Shown piece after piece: positions 47,401 through 60,193 of a DNA stretch of 64,000 nucleotides. Within the stretch, counting starts at the first letter, position 1; each line of letters starts with the position of its first letter. Below the pieces are notes generated by a model. It had not been told where the DNA came from. It searched no databases and saw only the letters and a program-made list of their open reading frames with translations. A program made the position numbers and the translations under genes. This stretch comes from Pholiota molesta (lineage: Eukaryota > Basidiomycota > Agaricomycetes > Agaricales > Strophariaceae), in assembly GCA_014925825.1 (NCBI GenBank), contig JACGCK010000001.1, positions 868,001 through 932,000 on the forward strand, given 5' to 3'.

Positions 47401-50400
47401 TGCACTTCGCATCGAAGCTATTGCCTCTACTAGCCGTGGAGCGCGCCAGGACCCAAGTGATGTTTCAATGAAAGGTCCTCAACGGCTCGGAAGGGCTCTT
47501 TTAGACTCATCTCTTGCGTTGCCCCTCCTCATTCAAGTCGCACAACAACGCCAAGCTTGTGTCTACAAAGCTCCTAATGCACATTTGAAGTCTTTGGCTG
47601 GTCTATATGATGCCGTAAGTTTGTTATATATTCCCGTTCAATTACTAAACTCAAGTCATATAAAAAATCTAGACCCATGGCGTTCTGTTGCAATACCTGG
47701 AGCTTTTGACCTCGCCATCCGTTGTTTCTCCTGAAGATTATGCGACCAAAGTTCTACCCTCCCTTGCGGAACTGGGCCGAGACTATGGCATTTGCGCGCC
47801 TATTGTGATGCAAATCATACGACCTGTACTCAATGCCAGTCTACTTGTTCGTGATTTCATTTAGTGCTCTCAGTGATGATGTGACTCACCAATCATGATA
47901 GAACTCGGCCAAAGCAATGTTAGAACAAGAACGTATCGCCAACGAAGAAGCTGAAAAGCGCCTGAAAGCTGCTCTTACTGCCAAACGGGGGCCCGATACA
48001 ACAACTTCACGAACAGCTTCACCCGCGGTCGGGATTTCAGGAAGTCCAGATGCTGAAGTCAAACCAGTGACAACCAATGAACCTGAAATTTCCATGGATG
48101 TAGATCCACTTGTCGCTTCTTCGCAGAAAGACGAGGTCAGTTGTTATTCTTTGATATGCCGTACTTTATACTTACTCTGATTGCAGAGCCCCTGGGTGCC
48201 CGAATTAGAAGCTCTGTTCAATGATGTTAAATCCATCGCGCCTGGCAATGCCTATGATGTGATTGGGTAAGTTTTAGGAGACAGTCAATATTCGTCGAAA
48301 ACCCTCTTAACTGAATTTCTACAGGCCGGGATTCTATCTTACCTTTTGGCAACTATCTACATACGACTTGACGCCTCCTGCTTCAAAATATGATGAAGAA
48401 GGCGCTAAACTCAGAACGCTCTCGCGACAAGAAGACGCAAAACTTAATGCCGCTGAGCGCTCTTCTGATCGCATAAAGCGATTAACTGCAGGATCTCATC
48501 GTACTCGTCGGGAGCGCTACAATCAATTCGTGGATATCTTGGCCAAGGAATTCAAGGAACAAACGACATCACGAGCTTTCACTATCAAGCGTCTTCTTCG
48601 CGAGAAGTCCCACTGGTTCTCACACAGTAACGTCTATTCTTTCTATTTTCCAAACTGGACGACTCAATACAATATTCCCGACAGCAACTAAAACACCCCT
48701 TCTCGTCAACTCGATCATTGAACACTGCATACAACCCCGATGCCTTTTGTCACCAATGGATGCGGACTTTTGTGCTCAGTTCATCAAGACCTTGCATTTA
48801 CAAGGCACTCCCGGCTTCCATACGCTCGGATGCTACAATAGGGTAGGCTATGACTCACTCATTATTTGAGCCTCTCTTACATGTTTGTTTTAGCTGCTAG
48901 GTGACCATGTTAAAGTGGTCTTATTCTCCTGTAGTGAATATGAGGCTCGCAACTATGGTCAGTCAGACTCCTTCTATAACCCTGCAGACTTTCTAATCGA
49001 TTTACAGGTCGATTCCTGCAAGGAATCCTCAAGGATTTGCTTAGCTGGTATTCTGACGAGACAACATTCCTCGCAGAGAACAGAACTAAGGTTGGCGGAA
49101 AGCCAGTACCCCTTCCTGGTCTACAGCAAACCTTTAAACCTTCTGCTACGCCTACAACTGTTTTGGCTTGGCCTCAATTCCATCTTATTTTCCGCAAGTG
49201 GTACCGAAGACTGTCCAATGTGAGAAGTTCACCATATCGTGATACACCCCATTTCTAATTGTGTTGCAGTCCTTTATCGAATGTATTCAAACGGGAGAAT
49301 TCATGCACGTGTATAATGCCATTATCGTGATGAAGGAGATTTTAGACGTCTTCCCATTGGCCACCGTTAATGATGCTGGTCCTAGTATCAACAATGCCAT
49401 TGACCGCTTATTGGAAACTGAGGAACGCGGGGATCTCAAAATCTTGGCTCGATCGTGAGTTACTTCTTTTCCTGATTTTATCATTCCTAAAGTCTTCGCA
49501 GATACTCTGCCAGTCTAAAGAAGAGGGAACCCGACTGGGCGTTGAAGCTACCAAGCCATGTACGTAGGACTTGGAAAGAAATATGGTTCATTCTAATACT
49601 GACAAAATTATTAGTTGAATGGAACGGCCTCTCCGAGACCCTCTTCGCAGTCAACCAGCAGCCCGGTGCCAGACAAGCCACGAAGCACCCCATCTTCATC
49701 TGGTCTTTCACAATTGACCTCATCAAATGAGCCTCGGCGCAATGTGCCCCAGCCTCTTTCGTCCACTCCTTCTGCGCCTCGTGCCCAACTGGCAAACATT
49801 GTTCAGGTTGACAAGGCGAATACTAATATAACGTCAACCAAGCTTGCGATGGAAAGGTACGTCTTTACACGATTGAAAATAATATCATTCAAAATGAATT
49901 CACACCAACGACTTCCAGCATTCCTAGACCAGAAGTGGTCAAGAGGATACGACCCGATCCTAAAGCTGCAGATGCGAACAAGATTTCCGTAGACGCTATT
50001 TCAACTATGAAATCCGATTCAATGCAGGTAGATCGAAGGATATCACCTCTTCCTTCCTCTCGCAGTCGTGACGAGCATCCCGTGGATACTTCTGTACGCT
50101 ATCCACCTAGAGACCTTCAAAATCTCACACAGCAAACCACCTCTTCTCTTCACGAATACTCCGACCAATCTCGTTCTTTCCGCCCAACTGAGCAGACTCA
50201 GGGCCGATTGTTGGACAATGGCTCTGTCATGCCCCCGCCTGCCGTACCCAGTCAAACCGCCTCCGCCCAAGAGCTCAGAGAGACTGCAAGGCAGACAATT
50301 GGTAGACTGGAAAGACCCGAATCTCGAGGCCCAAGCGGCCCTTCTGCACCCTCTCCTCGTATCCGCTCTCCTTCTCCATCGAGCCGTCCAGGAACAAGAA

Positions 50401-51774
50401 ACGGAAGCAACGAAAGTCGAACAAGTGGAGGCAAATCACGATCGGATCATGGCAACACTGACCGTGGCTCTGATGACCGTCGGTCTGAACGAGAGGGACG
50501 CCCTGAAGCCAGAGAAACGATGGGAACTCTCAGTCGGCGTGATAGTCTGACCCATACTCGTACGGAACGGAGCACTCGTGAACGTGGTCGCGATGAAAAG
50601 GACAGAGAGGGCGATCGTGACAAGGAACGTGGTCGTGATCGTCACGGAGACAGGGAAAAGGATAGGGATCGTGAGCGGGACAGAGACAGGGAGCGAGACA
50701 GAGACAGAGAACGGGATAGAGAGAGGGACAGGGACAGGGACCGCCATCGCCGTGATGATAAAGACCGGGATAGAGATACCAGAAAAGAACGCGACGCTGT
50801 CCTTGCTGCTCGTGCCCAAGTCTCTCCTCCTGCTGCTCCGTCTGACGATCGGACACTTCCCTCTCGGCCTGACCCTTCAAGACACCGCAACACCCCACAA
50901 AATACCGACGAGAACCTCGGAAAGAGAAGGCGGCCTACAGATGATGACGTAAGTTCGATACCGACCACCCCAGCACAAAGACTAATGGACGCCTTCCAGC
51001 CTGACAGAGGTTCAAAGCGAAGTTCGCGCAAAGAGGGCCATCGTGAAGATAGGAGTCGTAGGCCACCCGAAAAGGAGGAAAGAAATCGTGATTCCGACAG
51101 ACGGCGCAAAGATCGCGATGGTGATATTGAGGGCCGAGGATCGTCTTCGGAGAAGGTAATTCTCGTATGGTGCATTGACTTGAACATCTCGCTAATTTAT
51201 ATTTCAAGGCCGGCGACAAAAGGTCATCCGAGACACCAAAGGTGCCCGCCAGCACACCCTCAGCACCAAGAGCCATGGGATCTACTGGAGGAGAGTCATC
51301 TCGACCTAAAGGTGAACTTTTGGGTGGTGGACGCGATCGTCATCGTGATAGCGGACCACCTCCGAATAAACCTTTACCTTCAAATGCCAATGGAGGCCCC
51401 TCCAATCAGCAAGAAATTAGTTCACGTGGTAGCCTTCGCTCTCGCATAGGCGAGAAGGAATCAGCGCCGCTTTCTTTTGTACGAGCAGACTCAAGAAACG
51501 AAGAAGAGCGCGATCTTCACAGAAAGCGAACTGTTTCTGGTATGGTTGTTATTATATTTTCCTTCCTCCAATCGTTAACCATGTCTATCTTGAAGATCGC
51601 GACCTCGATGTTGCTGAAAACGGCTCAGGCGGCGATCCAAATATGCAACCTCCCAAACGTCCACGCCCTTATCGTCGTGGATTTAGCCAAGGCAATAACT
51701 CTCATGCGCTAGCGAGGAAACTGTTACCTATCGACCCTTCTGCTGGCGATAAGAACCAGAGGAGACAAGATTGA
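44443..51774 (+). CDS. THO2: THO complex subunit 2
   Basis: Largest subunit of the nuclear THO/TREX complex, coupling transcription to mRNA packaging and export. Exon 1 (44443-44507) gives MDVVHTVRECLKSWNKGGDA and joins exon 2 at 44565 (CRNILIAPHCNPSDPDSLDF). Later exons contain IWSVDTQLDELLNEARLASM, YKQNKFNLLREQSEGYSKLT, SLIGYFDLDPNRALDVILDV and TPRNLYLTAAVLIREGFITL. The conserved Tho2 core is RQVQADRESKGILRRLSHNT, NPCIFFANAVNQIMAYDNL and LREFTGMLFRRYSADLS-type sequence (here SLASFTGMLFRRYSADLSPL), then the WPQF/FRKWY helical part near 49180. The tail (about 50400-51170) is very rich in Arg-Asp-Arg-Glu repeats, and the protein ends at 51774. About 20 exons. The frame changes at about 46815, where one extra T (giving TSIYQSHPELR) restores it. 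Confidence 0.88.
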
Positions 51775-51920
51775 TAAATTGTAGCATAGCGATTATATTG
51801 TGCATCATGGGTTTGATTATATTGCATGTTCCATCCCCTGCATTCCCGTATTGTTTAAAAAGCAATAATTTAACAGATATGATGTTGAACCACATTCTGC
51901 TCGTGAGATATGGTATTACA

Positions 51921-52966
51921 TTAATGTTTAATGAGAGTGAGGAACTCTTCCCGAGTCTTTTGTTGTGTCCGGAAGCAGCCCAGCATGCAAGAAGTCACTG
52001 TTAACGAGCCTGGTTTCTGTACACCGCGCATTGTCATGCAGAGATGTGTTGCCTCCATCACCACGGCCACTCCTCGAGGTTTTATGGCCTCTTGAACAGC
52101 AATGGCTATTTGTTTTGTCAGGCGTTCTTGAACTTGCAGACGCCGGCTAAATGTTTCTGCAATACGCGCCAGTTTCGACAACCCAAGGACTAATTTATTT
52201 GGGATGTATGCAATGGCAATCTGAAGGCTACTGTGAATTTCTCGATTTCATTGAATCAATCATCGTACGTACTGTGCCTGTGAACGGTACCAAGTGATGT
52301 TCACATAGACTTGAAATATCGATATTCCGAACCAGCACCATCTCATCATGATCTTCAGCGAAGACAGCATCGTTGATGACATCTGCGAATCTTATCAATA
52401 CATCATACAATTTTCGAAATGGTAGCTGCATACCTGCTAAGCGCTCTTCGTACCCCCTGGTCATCCACATAAGAGCTTGCGCATAACGCGCCGGTGTCCG
52501 CAATAAACCTTCACGGGAGGGGTCCTCGCCGATACACTCCAGGAGCACGCGAACCGCTGCTTCCATCTTTTTGTCTCGGGCATCCCTCTCCTCAGGCGTC
52601 GCGTTCAAACGTGAAACAGTGGACTTGGCTATGGGAATGCTATTAGATTTGAATCCTGGGATTTATGGATGTAGATGGTGCACCTGGCCACCCCAAGCCA
52701 TTGGGATCCGGTACAAGGGCATCCTGGGATATTTGGGAGCCTGCATGGGTCGAGGAAGGTCCGATGGGTGTAGAAATGCCGGATTTGCGGAATCCATAGC
52801 CTTCTCTAGTGATAGGTGTCCTTGGAGGGGACGAGTTATGGGGTGGATCTGATTTCAGGGGATTTGGAGGCTCCCCTGTCTCTGGGTATTGGATCGATTG
52901 ATCCTGTTGGACTTGGAGCCTTTGAAGGGTGTCGGCGACATGGGAGGCATTGAGAGGCGTAGACAT
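51921..52966 (-). CDS. FOL2: GTP cyclohydrolase I
   Basis: First enzyme of folate and tetrahydrobiopterin synthesis; converts GTP to dihydroneopterin triphosphate. The ATG at 52966 opens a long Pro/Ser-rich N-terminus ([20 protein letters not shown]), as in other fungal forms. The catalytic domain follows: [56 protein letters not shown] with zinc Cys and His of [26 protein letters not shown], and [20 protein letters not shown] with the second zinc Cys. The stop is at 51921-51923. Three introns; the last ends at CCTTCAG so that PFTGT joins IAIAY. All expected residues are present. Confidence 0.96.
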
Positions 52967-53266
52967 CGGGGTGAAAGGCGGGGCTAGATGGGATATTGAA
53001 TTTTTTTGTGACGAGTGACGCGCCGTGTGTTGTCTGAGTTGTCGGGGACAATGGTCCTTATATGGATATGTGAAGGAATCGCGCCTTGGGTCACTTGTAC
53101 CAAATGCGCACATCTTGTACAGCCTGGAGCTCTTTGCACCGCAATCATACGGTCATGGAATACGTCCGGATCTCATACATTAACTCGCTCGCCTCTTCGT
53201 CTTTGGTAGTTTCGAGCCAGTGCCCGGTCTGCGCTTATCCTGCGTCCTATATAATCTCCACCCCAA

Positions 53267-55957
53267 ATGAAACCCCCTTTGTCCTACCAGGCGAATATGC
53301 GCCATAGACCCATGATATCTCGCAGGTTGCTTTTTCCTGCAGATTTCCAGCTGCCTCCTCGCAACCCCCAGCCGAAAACACCAAAGGTCGAACCAGAGCA
53401 CGTCTACGACGCCTGGCTAGCGTCTCGCGAAATTCCTGGACAGAAAGGATCCTACTTGGTCCCTGGTGCCCAGCGATCCTTGACTATTGACAATGCACGT
53501 CTGGCGCTTTTTGTGACTCGGCACTGTACTTTGGACTTTGTGCGTCATTTCCTCTCTACTTTCTTCCTTCACAAATTCACTAAGCTGCGCGTTTTTTAGA
53601 TGGGCGTCCTTTGGAAACTCAATCCCCTGAGGACGACGCTCATGATGTCCCTGAATATTGTCAGAAGCCTTTTCCCAGCGTTTCGAGGATACTCACAGGT
53701 TCGTAACACGAAAATTTCGCCTGCTCTGAATTAATGAAATATCTCAGGCTCTCATAGTTGACGAGGTGCGTTTGTGCTACCAAGTACACAAATTCAGAAT
53801 ATGTCTTAATTTGGACTTTGAAAATAGCTTCAGTCTTTGATTGCATCAGAGAGCTTCACATGGAGCAGACTGTTATATCTTGTGTCAACAGAGGTCATAC
53901 GAAGGGTAATCGAAGGACTGCTCGATTCCTTTGCGTAAGTTGCCATGGACATCGATAATAATAAATTCCAGGCTAACAAAAACTGTAGGGCTTCAAACGA
54001 TAATATTGTCCTGGGATCCGCTCGGTTTTTTATTGAATACAAACAGATGGAGCAGCGCGTTCGACTGGATGTTCCTACCTTAGCGGACCCAACCGTGCGC
54101 GCTCTTCTGCAAGAATCCGATCTCTTCGCGCGGTCATTCGCTGGTGGAGGTTTCGGCATGCTATCGCCATTAGATTTCATTCATGTATTCTCTCTGATGA
54201 CGGAGATCGCCTCCCACCTCTTCCTCATCATTTCTCTAACCCGCGGAGCATTTCACTTTGGCGTTCTCTTGCTGTCAATTTTTTCCACCCTACTGCCCCT
54301 GGTCTTATCTTGGTTCAGCTGTTCACGCGATCAGGCCGAATCGCCTACGAGCGCAAAGGAAGCGCGTGCTAATGATCGACAGGAGCGCTTGCGAAATATG
54401 GCTTACAGTGATACCCACCGCCCAGAAATAGCTTTATTCGGTTTGGGGACTGGATTTTGAAATCGTGGTCAAGTGCCCGAAAGATAGTCCTTGCGGCCGA
54501 GCAGCCTCTCTATGCGCGGAATATGTCGATTATTGACCAGTTCAACCTCATGGAGCTGATATCTATGGCACAGAATGTAAGTCCTGATTACAAAGATAGC
54601 GCCCCAGTTTACGAAACAAAATGAATAGATTCCTCTCTTATTATTGGTCCAAAACTCCTCGGCCTCCCTAGGGTCGTTGACAGTATATCGCAGCTCTATT
54701 CAGAGCTTGATGTATGCGTCTAGAAATTTGGTAACGACCGCTAGAATGGCTTTCCAGGGAATATTTCTGATGGCGGCTTTCACGGCGAGCATGAAATTAA
54801 AGCCTCGATTGAATCCAAAACATGAAGATGCCGCTCATTACAATCCAGTACATGGCGGTGTTAATATTGTGGCGAGGTGCGATCCCTATCTGGCAAAGTT
54901 CGGAGAACCACCCTCATTTATATTGCCCTTAGAATCTTTCGTATACTTATCCCGGAAGTACAGAACCCGCTTTGAGGAATGTCAACTTTTCCCTCAAAGC
55001 CGGAGAAACTCTTGCCATTGTTGGCTATAACGGTTCTGGTATATCTTTATGCTCCCTCGCCCACTGAGCGACTATTTATAACAATCTGAACTAGGTAAAT
55101 CAACACTTGCACGGATTTTGCTCCGAATAGACGACTTCGACAAAGGCTCCCTCCTTTCAACGACGTTGATATTAGACGCTACAACCCCAATGAATACCAT
55201 AGCCACCTTAGCGCGGTATTTCAAGGATTTTCCAAGTTTAGCACCACAGTGAAGGAGAATGTCGGCCTAGGAAACGTCGAAAAAATTTCCTATAAGCCGG
55301 CAATCGAGAACGCCATCCACTTGGCTGAGGCGGACACCATTGTAGAGTCTCTGCCGAACGGTCTCAAGACAATGCTTGAGACTCCTGGTTTTGAATCTTT
55401 CTCTTACGCGGGATCGTCTATGCCAGAGTTATCTCAGAGACATGGTCTCTCGGGTGGCGAGGTAAATTGTTCAAGCGTATTTTTTTCGTTGAGAGTTGTA
55501 GTCTCATTTCATTCTCGCGGCATAGTGGCAACGAATAGCTCTAGCACGCGCTTTCATGCGAGCAAATGAACCGGGAGTCGACCTGCTCTTATTTGACGAG
55601 CCAGTAAGCTCTTTTTTTTCCAATTGTTCGATTTATCACTCATTAGCAATTAATATCAGACTTCCTCCTTGGACGCGCATGCTCAAAACCAAATTTTTGA
55701 CACTCTCGAGAAAATATCTCGCACTCCAACCGGTGAAAGAACGAAGACAATAATTTTTATAACTCACCGTCTTTCAACTGCACGACGTGCAGATAAAGTC
55801 GCAATGATGGAAAATGGGGTAAGTGCTGCAATGGTACTAGCCGACTCGGAGATCCTGTCTAAAAGGCTTTTTCTAGGCCATATCCGAATTTGGGACCCAC
55901 AATGAGCTCATTGCCCAGAATGGGGCTTATGCCTCATTGTATCGCGCTTCCGTTTAA
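53267..55957 (+). CDS. ABC transporter, half-size, exporter-like
   Basis: One nucleotide-binding domain follows a divergent membrane part. The N-terminus from 53267 (MKPPLSYQANMRHRP) is hydrophilic. Membrane helices include LWKLNPLRTTLMMSLNIVRS and FIHVFSLMTEIASHLFLIIS/LLLSIFSTLLPLVLSWFS. The ATPase domain has NLSYTYPGSTEPALRNVNFS, Walker A GYNGSGKST, HGLSGGE/WQRIALARA, Walker B LLLFDEP, the D-loop SSLDAHAQNQ and the His switch ITHRLSTA. It ends with NGAYASLYRASV at 55957. Two frame changes, near 54445-54448 (a run of four G; five would give GLGDWILKSW) and near 54870, look like one-base losses. Without a second ATPase domain it should act as a dimer. Substrate unknown; only relatives in other mushrooms would inform this. 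Confidence 0.8.
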
Positions 55958-56066
55958 ACTTTAGAATAGATAAATTGGGGGCTAGAGAAAAGAATGTTGT
56001 AGATGCTGGTGCTGTATAATAAACTTCCTATTATAATGTAAACGACGTTATGTAGTCTATATTCAC

Positions 56067-59000
56067 TCAAGCCAATTCTCTCATAGAGTTGTCTATAAAA
56101 GATACGACCCCATCCGCGATGACGGCATCGACTGTCACTGCACTGTTATCGCCCTCTGACAGGAGCCCTGTACTGAGATTGACGCGCTTGTCCGCCACCC
56201 CATGTACTCCAATAAGAAGTTCAGCACTCCTGATTCCGTCCACCAGCGAGGGAACTTCAATCTACAACTTATCTTTAGCGGATAACCAGTAGTGAAGACC
56301 TGATATGCGCACCAAAAGTTTGGCATCCACAAAGAGACCTAGCAAGTTGTTCGCTTTGGCAAACTCGACGGCGGCACCTACGCTCAATACCCGTTTCTCT
56401 TCCTTTCCGGATCCAAGAGACGTGGGACATGGTAGGTTGCTACCGCTTTTACCACATATACAACCAAAAAAGACGGGATCTAGACATTTGTTATTTTCGC
56501 TGAAGTTAACGATTGAACGGAATTCGAATTCGCTTACAGTTTGGCTGTTTCCAGTTTAGTGCTGAACAGATATCTGGGGAGAAAGACGTGAATGCAATCT
56601 TCCTCCTAGTGACGAGTGGTTCCAACAGGCCGGAAACATCGAAGATCGTCTGAAGGATGGAGTCCACAAAGCTATTGAGATCCATTTTGTGTAGTTTCAG
56701 CGATTGTGAGGTTGCCTCAGAAGGGTAGGCCAGGTCGAATATGACATTGATTTCGGGTGGAAGAATCTACGAATATTTGGATTGAAGACAATCGCAAGAA
56801 GTGGCTGAATTTAATTGGACAAACCTTGAGAAGACGTGCTAAGGAGATCATTGCATGAGGCAACACCGCCGCCCAATCAACGGATGCGTCCTTCTCCGTA
56901 GCTTGGGACAAGTTTCTCCCAAGAGATTCGGCTAACCGTCATACTGATCCAATGTCACATCCGCAACTCCAAGTTCAAAATTAATCCCTGGCAACAACCA
57001 ATCGAAAAAGACAACCGGACGAAGATCACGAGTAACCTGAATGACAATGTAAATGTATCTTCCTTGAAGAGATGAAATTGTCAATGTTTGACCACCGCCA
57101 TTACTGGCGGTGTAGACAGGCGAAGCTTGAACCGATCCGATATGATTAGGCCGGCGAGAAGAGCGAGGAGGAGCCAGACTGGTTGGCTGTCCGGACGCCA
57201 CGGCTGTTGACTTCCAGTAAGTCTCGAGATCACCCCCGACTTCTAGAGTTACGTCCTTGAACGGCGTAATAATGTTGATCTCAAAATCGACCTAATCCAG
57301 AGACACGCCGTTAGATGAAGTATATACGGATAACAAAAATGTGTACTTCGCCAATAACATGCAGCCTGTTGTCAAGTATAGGCAAGGTAAAGAATTGGTT
57401 ATTCTCGACGTTGATAAACATGGAGGGCAGAGCAACAGCACGGCCAATCGTTTTTGTTCCGAAATTTGGGTAGACAGAGAATTCCAAGGATAGGTTCTCA
57501 AGAGATGGAATTTGGAATGCGAAAGAACCTTCGTCGCTTCTTTGAGGGAGAGAAATCGTGTAAGGAGCAGAGTTCACGTGGGGCCCAGCAGTCATCACGA
57601 GTTTGAGTGGCGTAGCTGAAAGAAGATATTCATCCTTGAAGAAAGGACTTATAAGTCGATGATGGAGACGTATTCCGCTCTTTGCTTTTAAACTCTTGGT
57701 TGAATGCCCAACAGATACCTGTACGAAGTGGGCGTTCACTAGATAGTTATGACCATAGACTCGGTGAGGCATGATAGGGGGCGGAAGGTAGAGAGAGGGT
57801 ATTTGGTCGATTTCATAGTCGCTATGTGCAACACCTTCGGATATCGGCGAGCGCGAAAATCTGCGTGAGGCGGTTGTAGATAAAGGAGATGCTCTAATGG
57901 CACTCAGAAGCACATCTAGACAGTCTTGGTGGCCGTACCATGCTGCGTAGTGAGAGGCGCTATGTCCAAGTTCATCTTTGATGCTAACACGACAACCTGC
58001 CCCTACCAGAGCGCGGACACAATCTGTGCGTCCATATCTGGCAGCATGAAACAAAGGGGTCCATTCGTGGTATTTATCGGGGGTATCCCACCCATCGAGA
58101 TGAAGCAGGAGTTCACATATCCGTGTGTGCCCTTCTCGAGCTGCCAGATGGATGGGGAACTCGCCGTTACTGTTGGGTAGAGAGGTTGCACCGTTTTCCA
58201 AAAGTAGAAGTACCACGTCAATGTGTCCGGCTTGAGCAGCAAGAGATAGTGGGCTGAAATCGCCGGACGACGTCGGAGGTTGGGCAAGAACATTTCCTTT
58301 TGCAAAGAGGACCCTGATGCATGCAACGTCACCTTTCAACGTGGCATATACCAGGGGACTATAGTTGTCTCTATCCAGAATTCTCGGGGTCGCGTTGGCA
58401 TCCAAAAGTTGTTCGCAGACCGAAGAATGACCCTTCATGGCTGCATAGTGAAGAGCAGTACGGCCGTATACATCACATTTGTTGACTTGGATGTTATTTT
58501 GGAGGCATAATGCTACCATCCTTTGAGCACCTGAAATCGCAGCTTCATGTAGACAGGTTCTTCCATTGATATCATCGATGAATTGGTAGTCGAAGGGCGT
58601 GGTGAGTGACGCGATGATGAGGTCTGCGAGATCTTGAGGTGCCTCTATAATGACGTTCCATAAAATTCGAGTTACGTTGCCTTTGCCTTCAGATTGTTGT
58701 GCAAGCAAATCGGAGTAGTGAACGCAGTCAACAAGGGCCCTGGTATCCGAAGCAGCAAGAGCTTTGTGGAAATTGCTTTCAAGATCGCGAAATGGACCAG
58801 GAGGGGGCGTGAATTCGGTCAAGATTTGTTGGGCAAAGATGTCGTTTTCGACGGGACCTTCGAATTTAAGACCAGAAGAGAGATCTGTGATATTCAAGAG
58901 GCATGTAGCGACTGTATCGGCCAGCTCAGAAATGAGCTAGAAAACCATTATTAAGGCGCAGGGTCGCAAAGATAGGAGATGCCAAACCTGACGATTGAAC

Positions 59001-59816
59001 ACTGGTTGCACATCAACCTGCCGCGCGAGATACAACTCTTTTGTTGTGGAAGTGGACCGTTTGTCGAATTTCTTCAGAATCTTGCGGAATCCAATGGCGT
59101 TGATTTCGACAAATTGCTAACGAAGAAAACAAGGTGAATAAATGACAGCGCGTTTAGCCGAAGCACGGACCTGGAGTTTTCCTAAATCCCTTTCTAAGAG
59201 ACGAAAGCCTTCTTCTACTGCACTCCATTCGACATTCTGGGCTGTATCACTCGTTGGGTCAGGTATACCTCTCATCGCAGCAGCTCTTCGTTTTGATAGC
59301 AAGGTTTCCATTCTTAACGTTACCTCTGCCTCTTTTTGCAGGTAGAATGCATTTATCTGGCAACGATATACTGTGATTAAAATCTTCTGCCGGATGAGCT
59401 GAACTAGCCAAACGATACCTTTTCCAACTCTCTCTCGAGTTTAAAGAAGAAAGCAGCTTTATGTGCTCGAAAATCCGGCCCCCTCTCGGCATCGTGTCCT
59501 GATGCCGCAAAAAAAGGTGGTTGTCCTGGACTGCCAGCAGGCGAAACTGCAGGACTTCGACGCGTTGTCTGTGATATGGGCTGCGGTAATGACAGGATCA
59601 AAGGATCGGGAGGACGAACCCCCAATGCCAACGCTGCTGCTTCGGATGCTGGGCGATTGGCAGCGAGCGAGGAAATGATCTTCTTTAAAAACTTATAATC
59701 AAGATAGTAGCTGGACCATCCTGGAACTTGTTGAGCTTGTATTTGCTTGCCGAACTACACCGTCAAAGGGGATTAATTGTGACTTCTAGGGCTTTAGTGG
59801 GGCTAAATACCTTCAT
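56067..59816 (-). CDS. PHO81: CDK inhibitor Pho81 (SPX, ankyrin, GDPD-like)
   Basis: Phosphate-sensing regulator that inhibits the Pho80-Pho85 kinase in yeast. The first exon is only 6 nt (59811-59816, Met-Lys). It is joined to FGKQIQAQQVPGWSSYYLDY and KFLKKIISSLAANRP, the start of an SPX domain that continues to QFVEINAIGFRKILKKFDKR. An ankyrin block follows, with repeats such as NGRTCLHEAAISGAQRMVAL, YGRTALHYAAMKGHSSVCEQ, GEFPIHLAAREGHTRICELL and LGHSASHYAAWYGHQDCLDV. The C-terminal half is a glycerophosphodiesterase-like domain (VVFFDWLLPGINFELGVADV, LAYPSE, GLFVDAKLL, DAVIADGVVSFID) and ends at 56067. This domain order is specific to Pho81. Its phosphodiesterase activity is probably lost, as in other fungi. 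Confidence 0.93.
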
Positions 59817-60193
59817 GATTTAGTCGCAGTCAAGGCAGTACAGACTTCAATGAAAAGATAGATGAGCAAAGAAGACACGATAAGGGTGTCCGCCTCAAGG
59901 CTCGGTATATCTAGTGCGAAGAGCAAAATCCATGGAATGGACAGCGTTTTCGGATTCGTTTGGCAGAGATAACTCTGCTTCGGAGCCCGGCGTCTTCGCG
60001 GAAGCTTTTTTTGTCGCAAGTCCGTTTTTTCTACACACGTGCTCTCAAACCTCAGACAAGAACGGCTCAAAAAATAACAATAATGCAGTTTTTGCTGTTG
60101 AAACTACACAAAATTAAATAACGAGAAATCGATAAGGATTTGGTTTCTATTGAGTGGGCAGTCGACGAACGTGCGTGCGCAACAAATGCGCAA
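59817..60193 (-). promoter_or_regulatory. PHO81 upstream region with CACGTG
   Basis: A 377-bp gap between PEX12 (3' end) and the PHO81 start. A palindromic CACGTG lies at 60036-60041, about 220 bp upstream of PHO81. This is the core of the Pho4-type site, and PHO81 is itself Pho4-regulated in yeast, so the match is suggestive. One six-base site alone is weak evidence. Confidence 0.4.
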
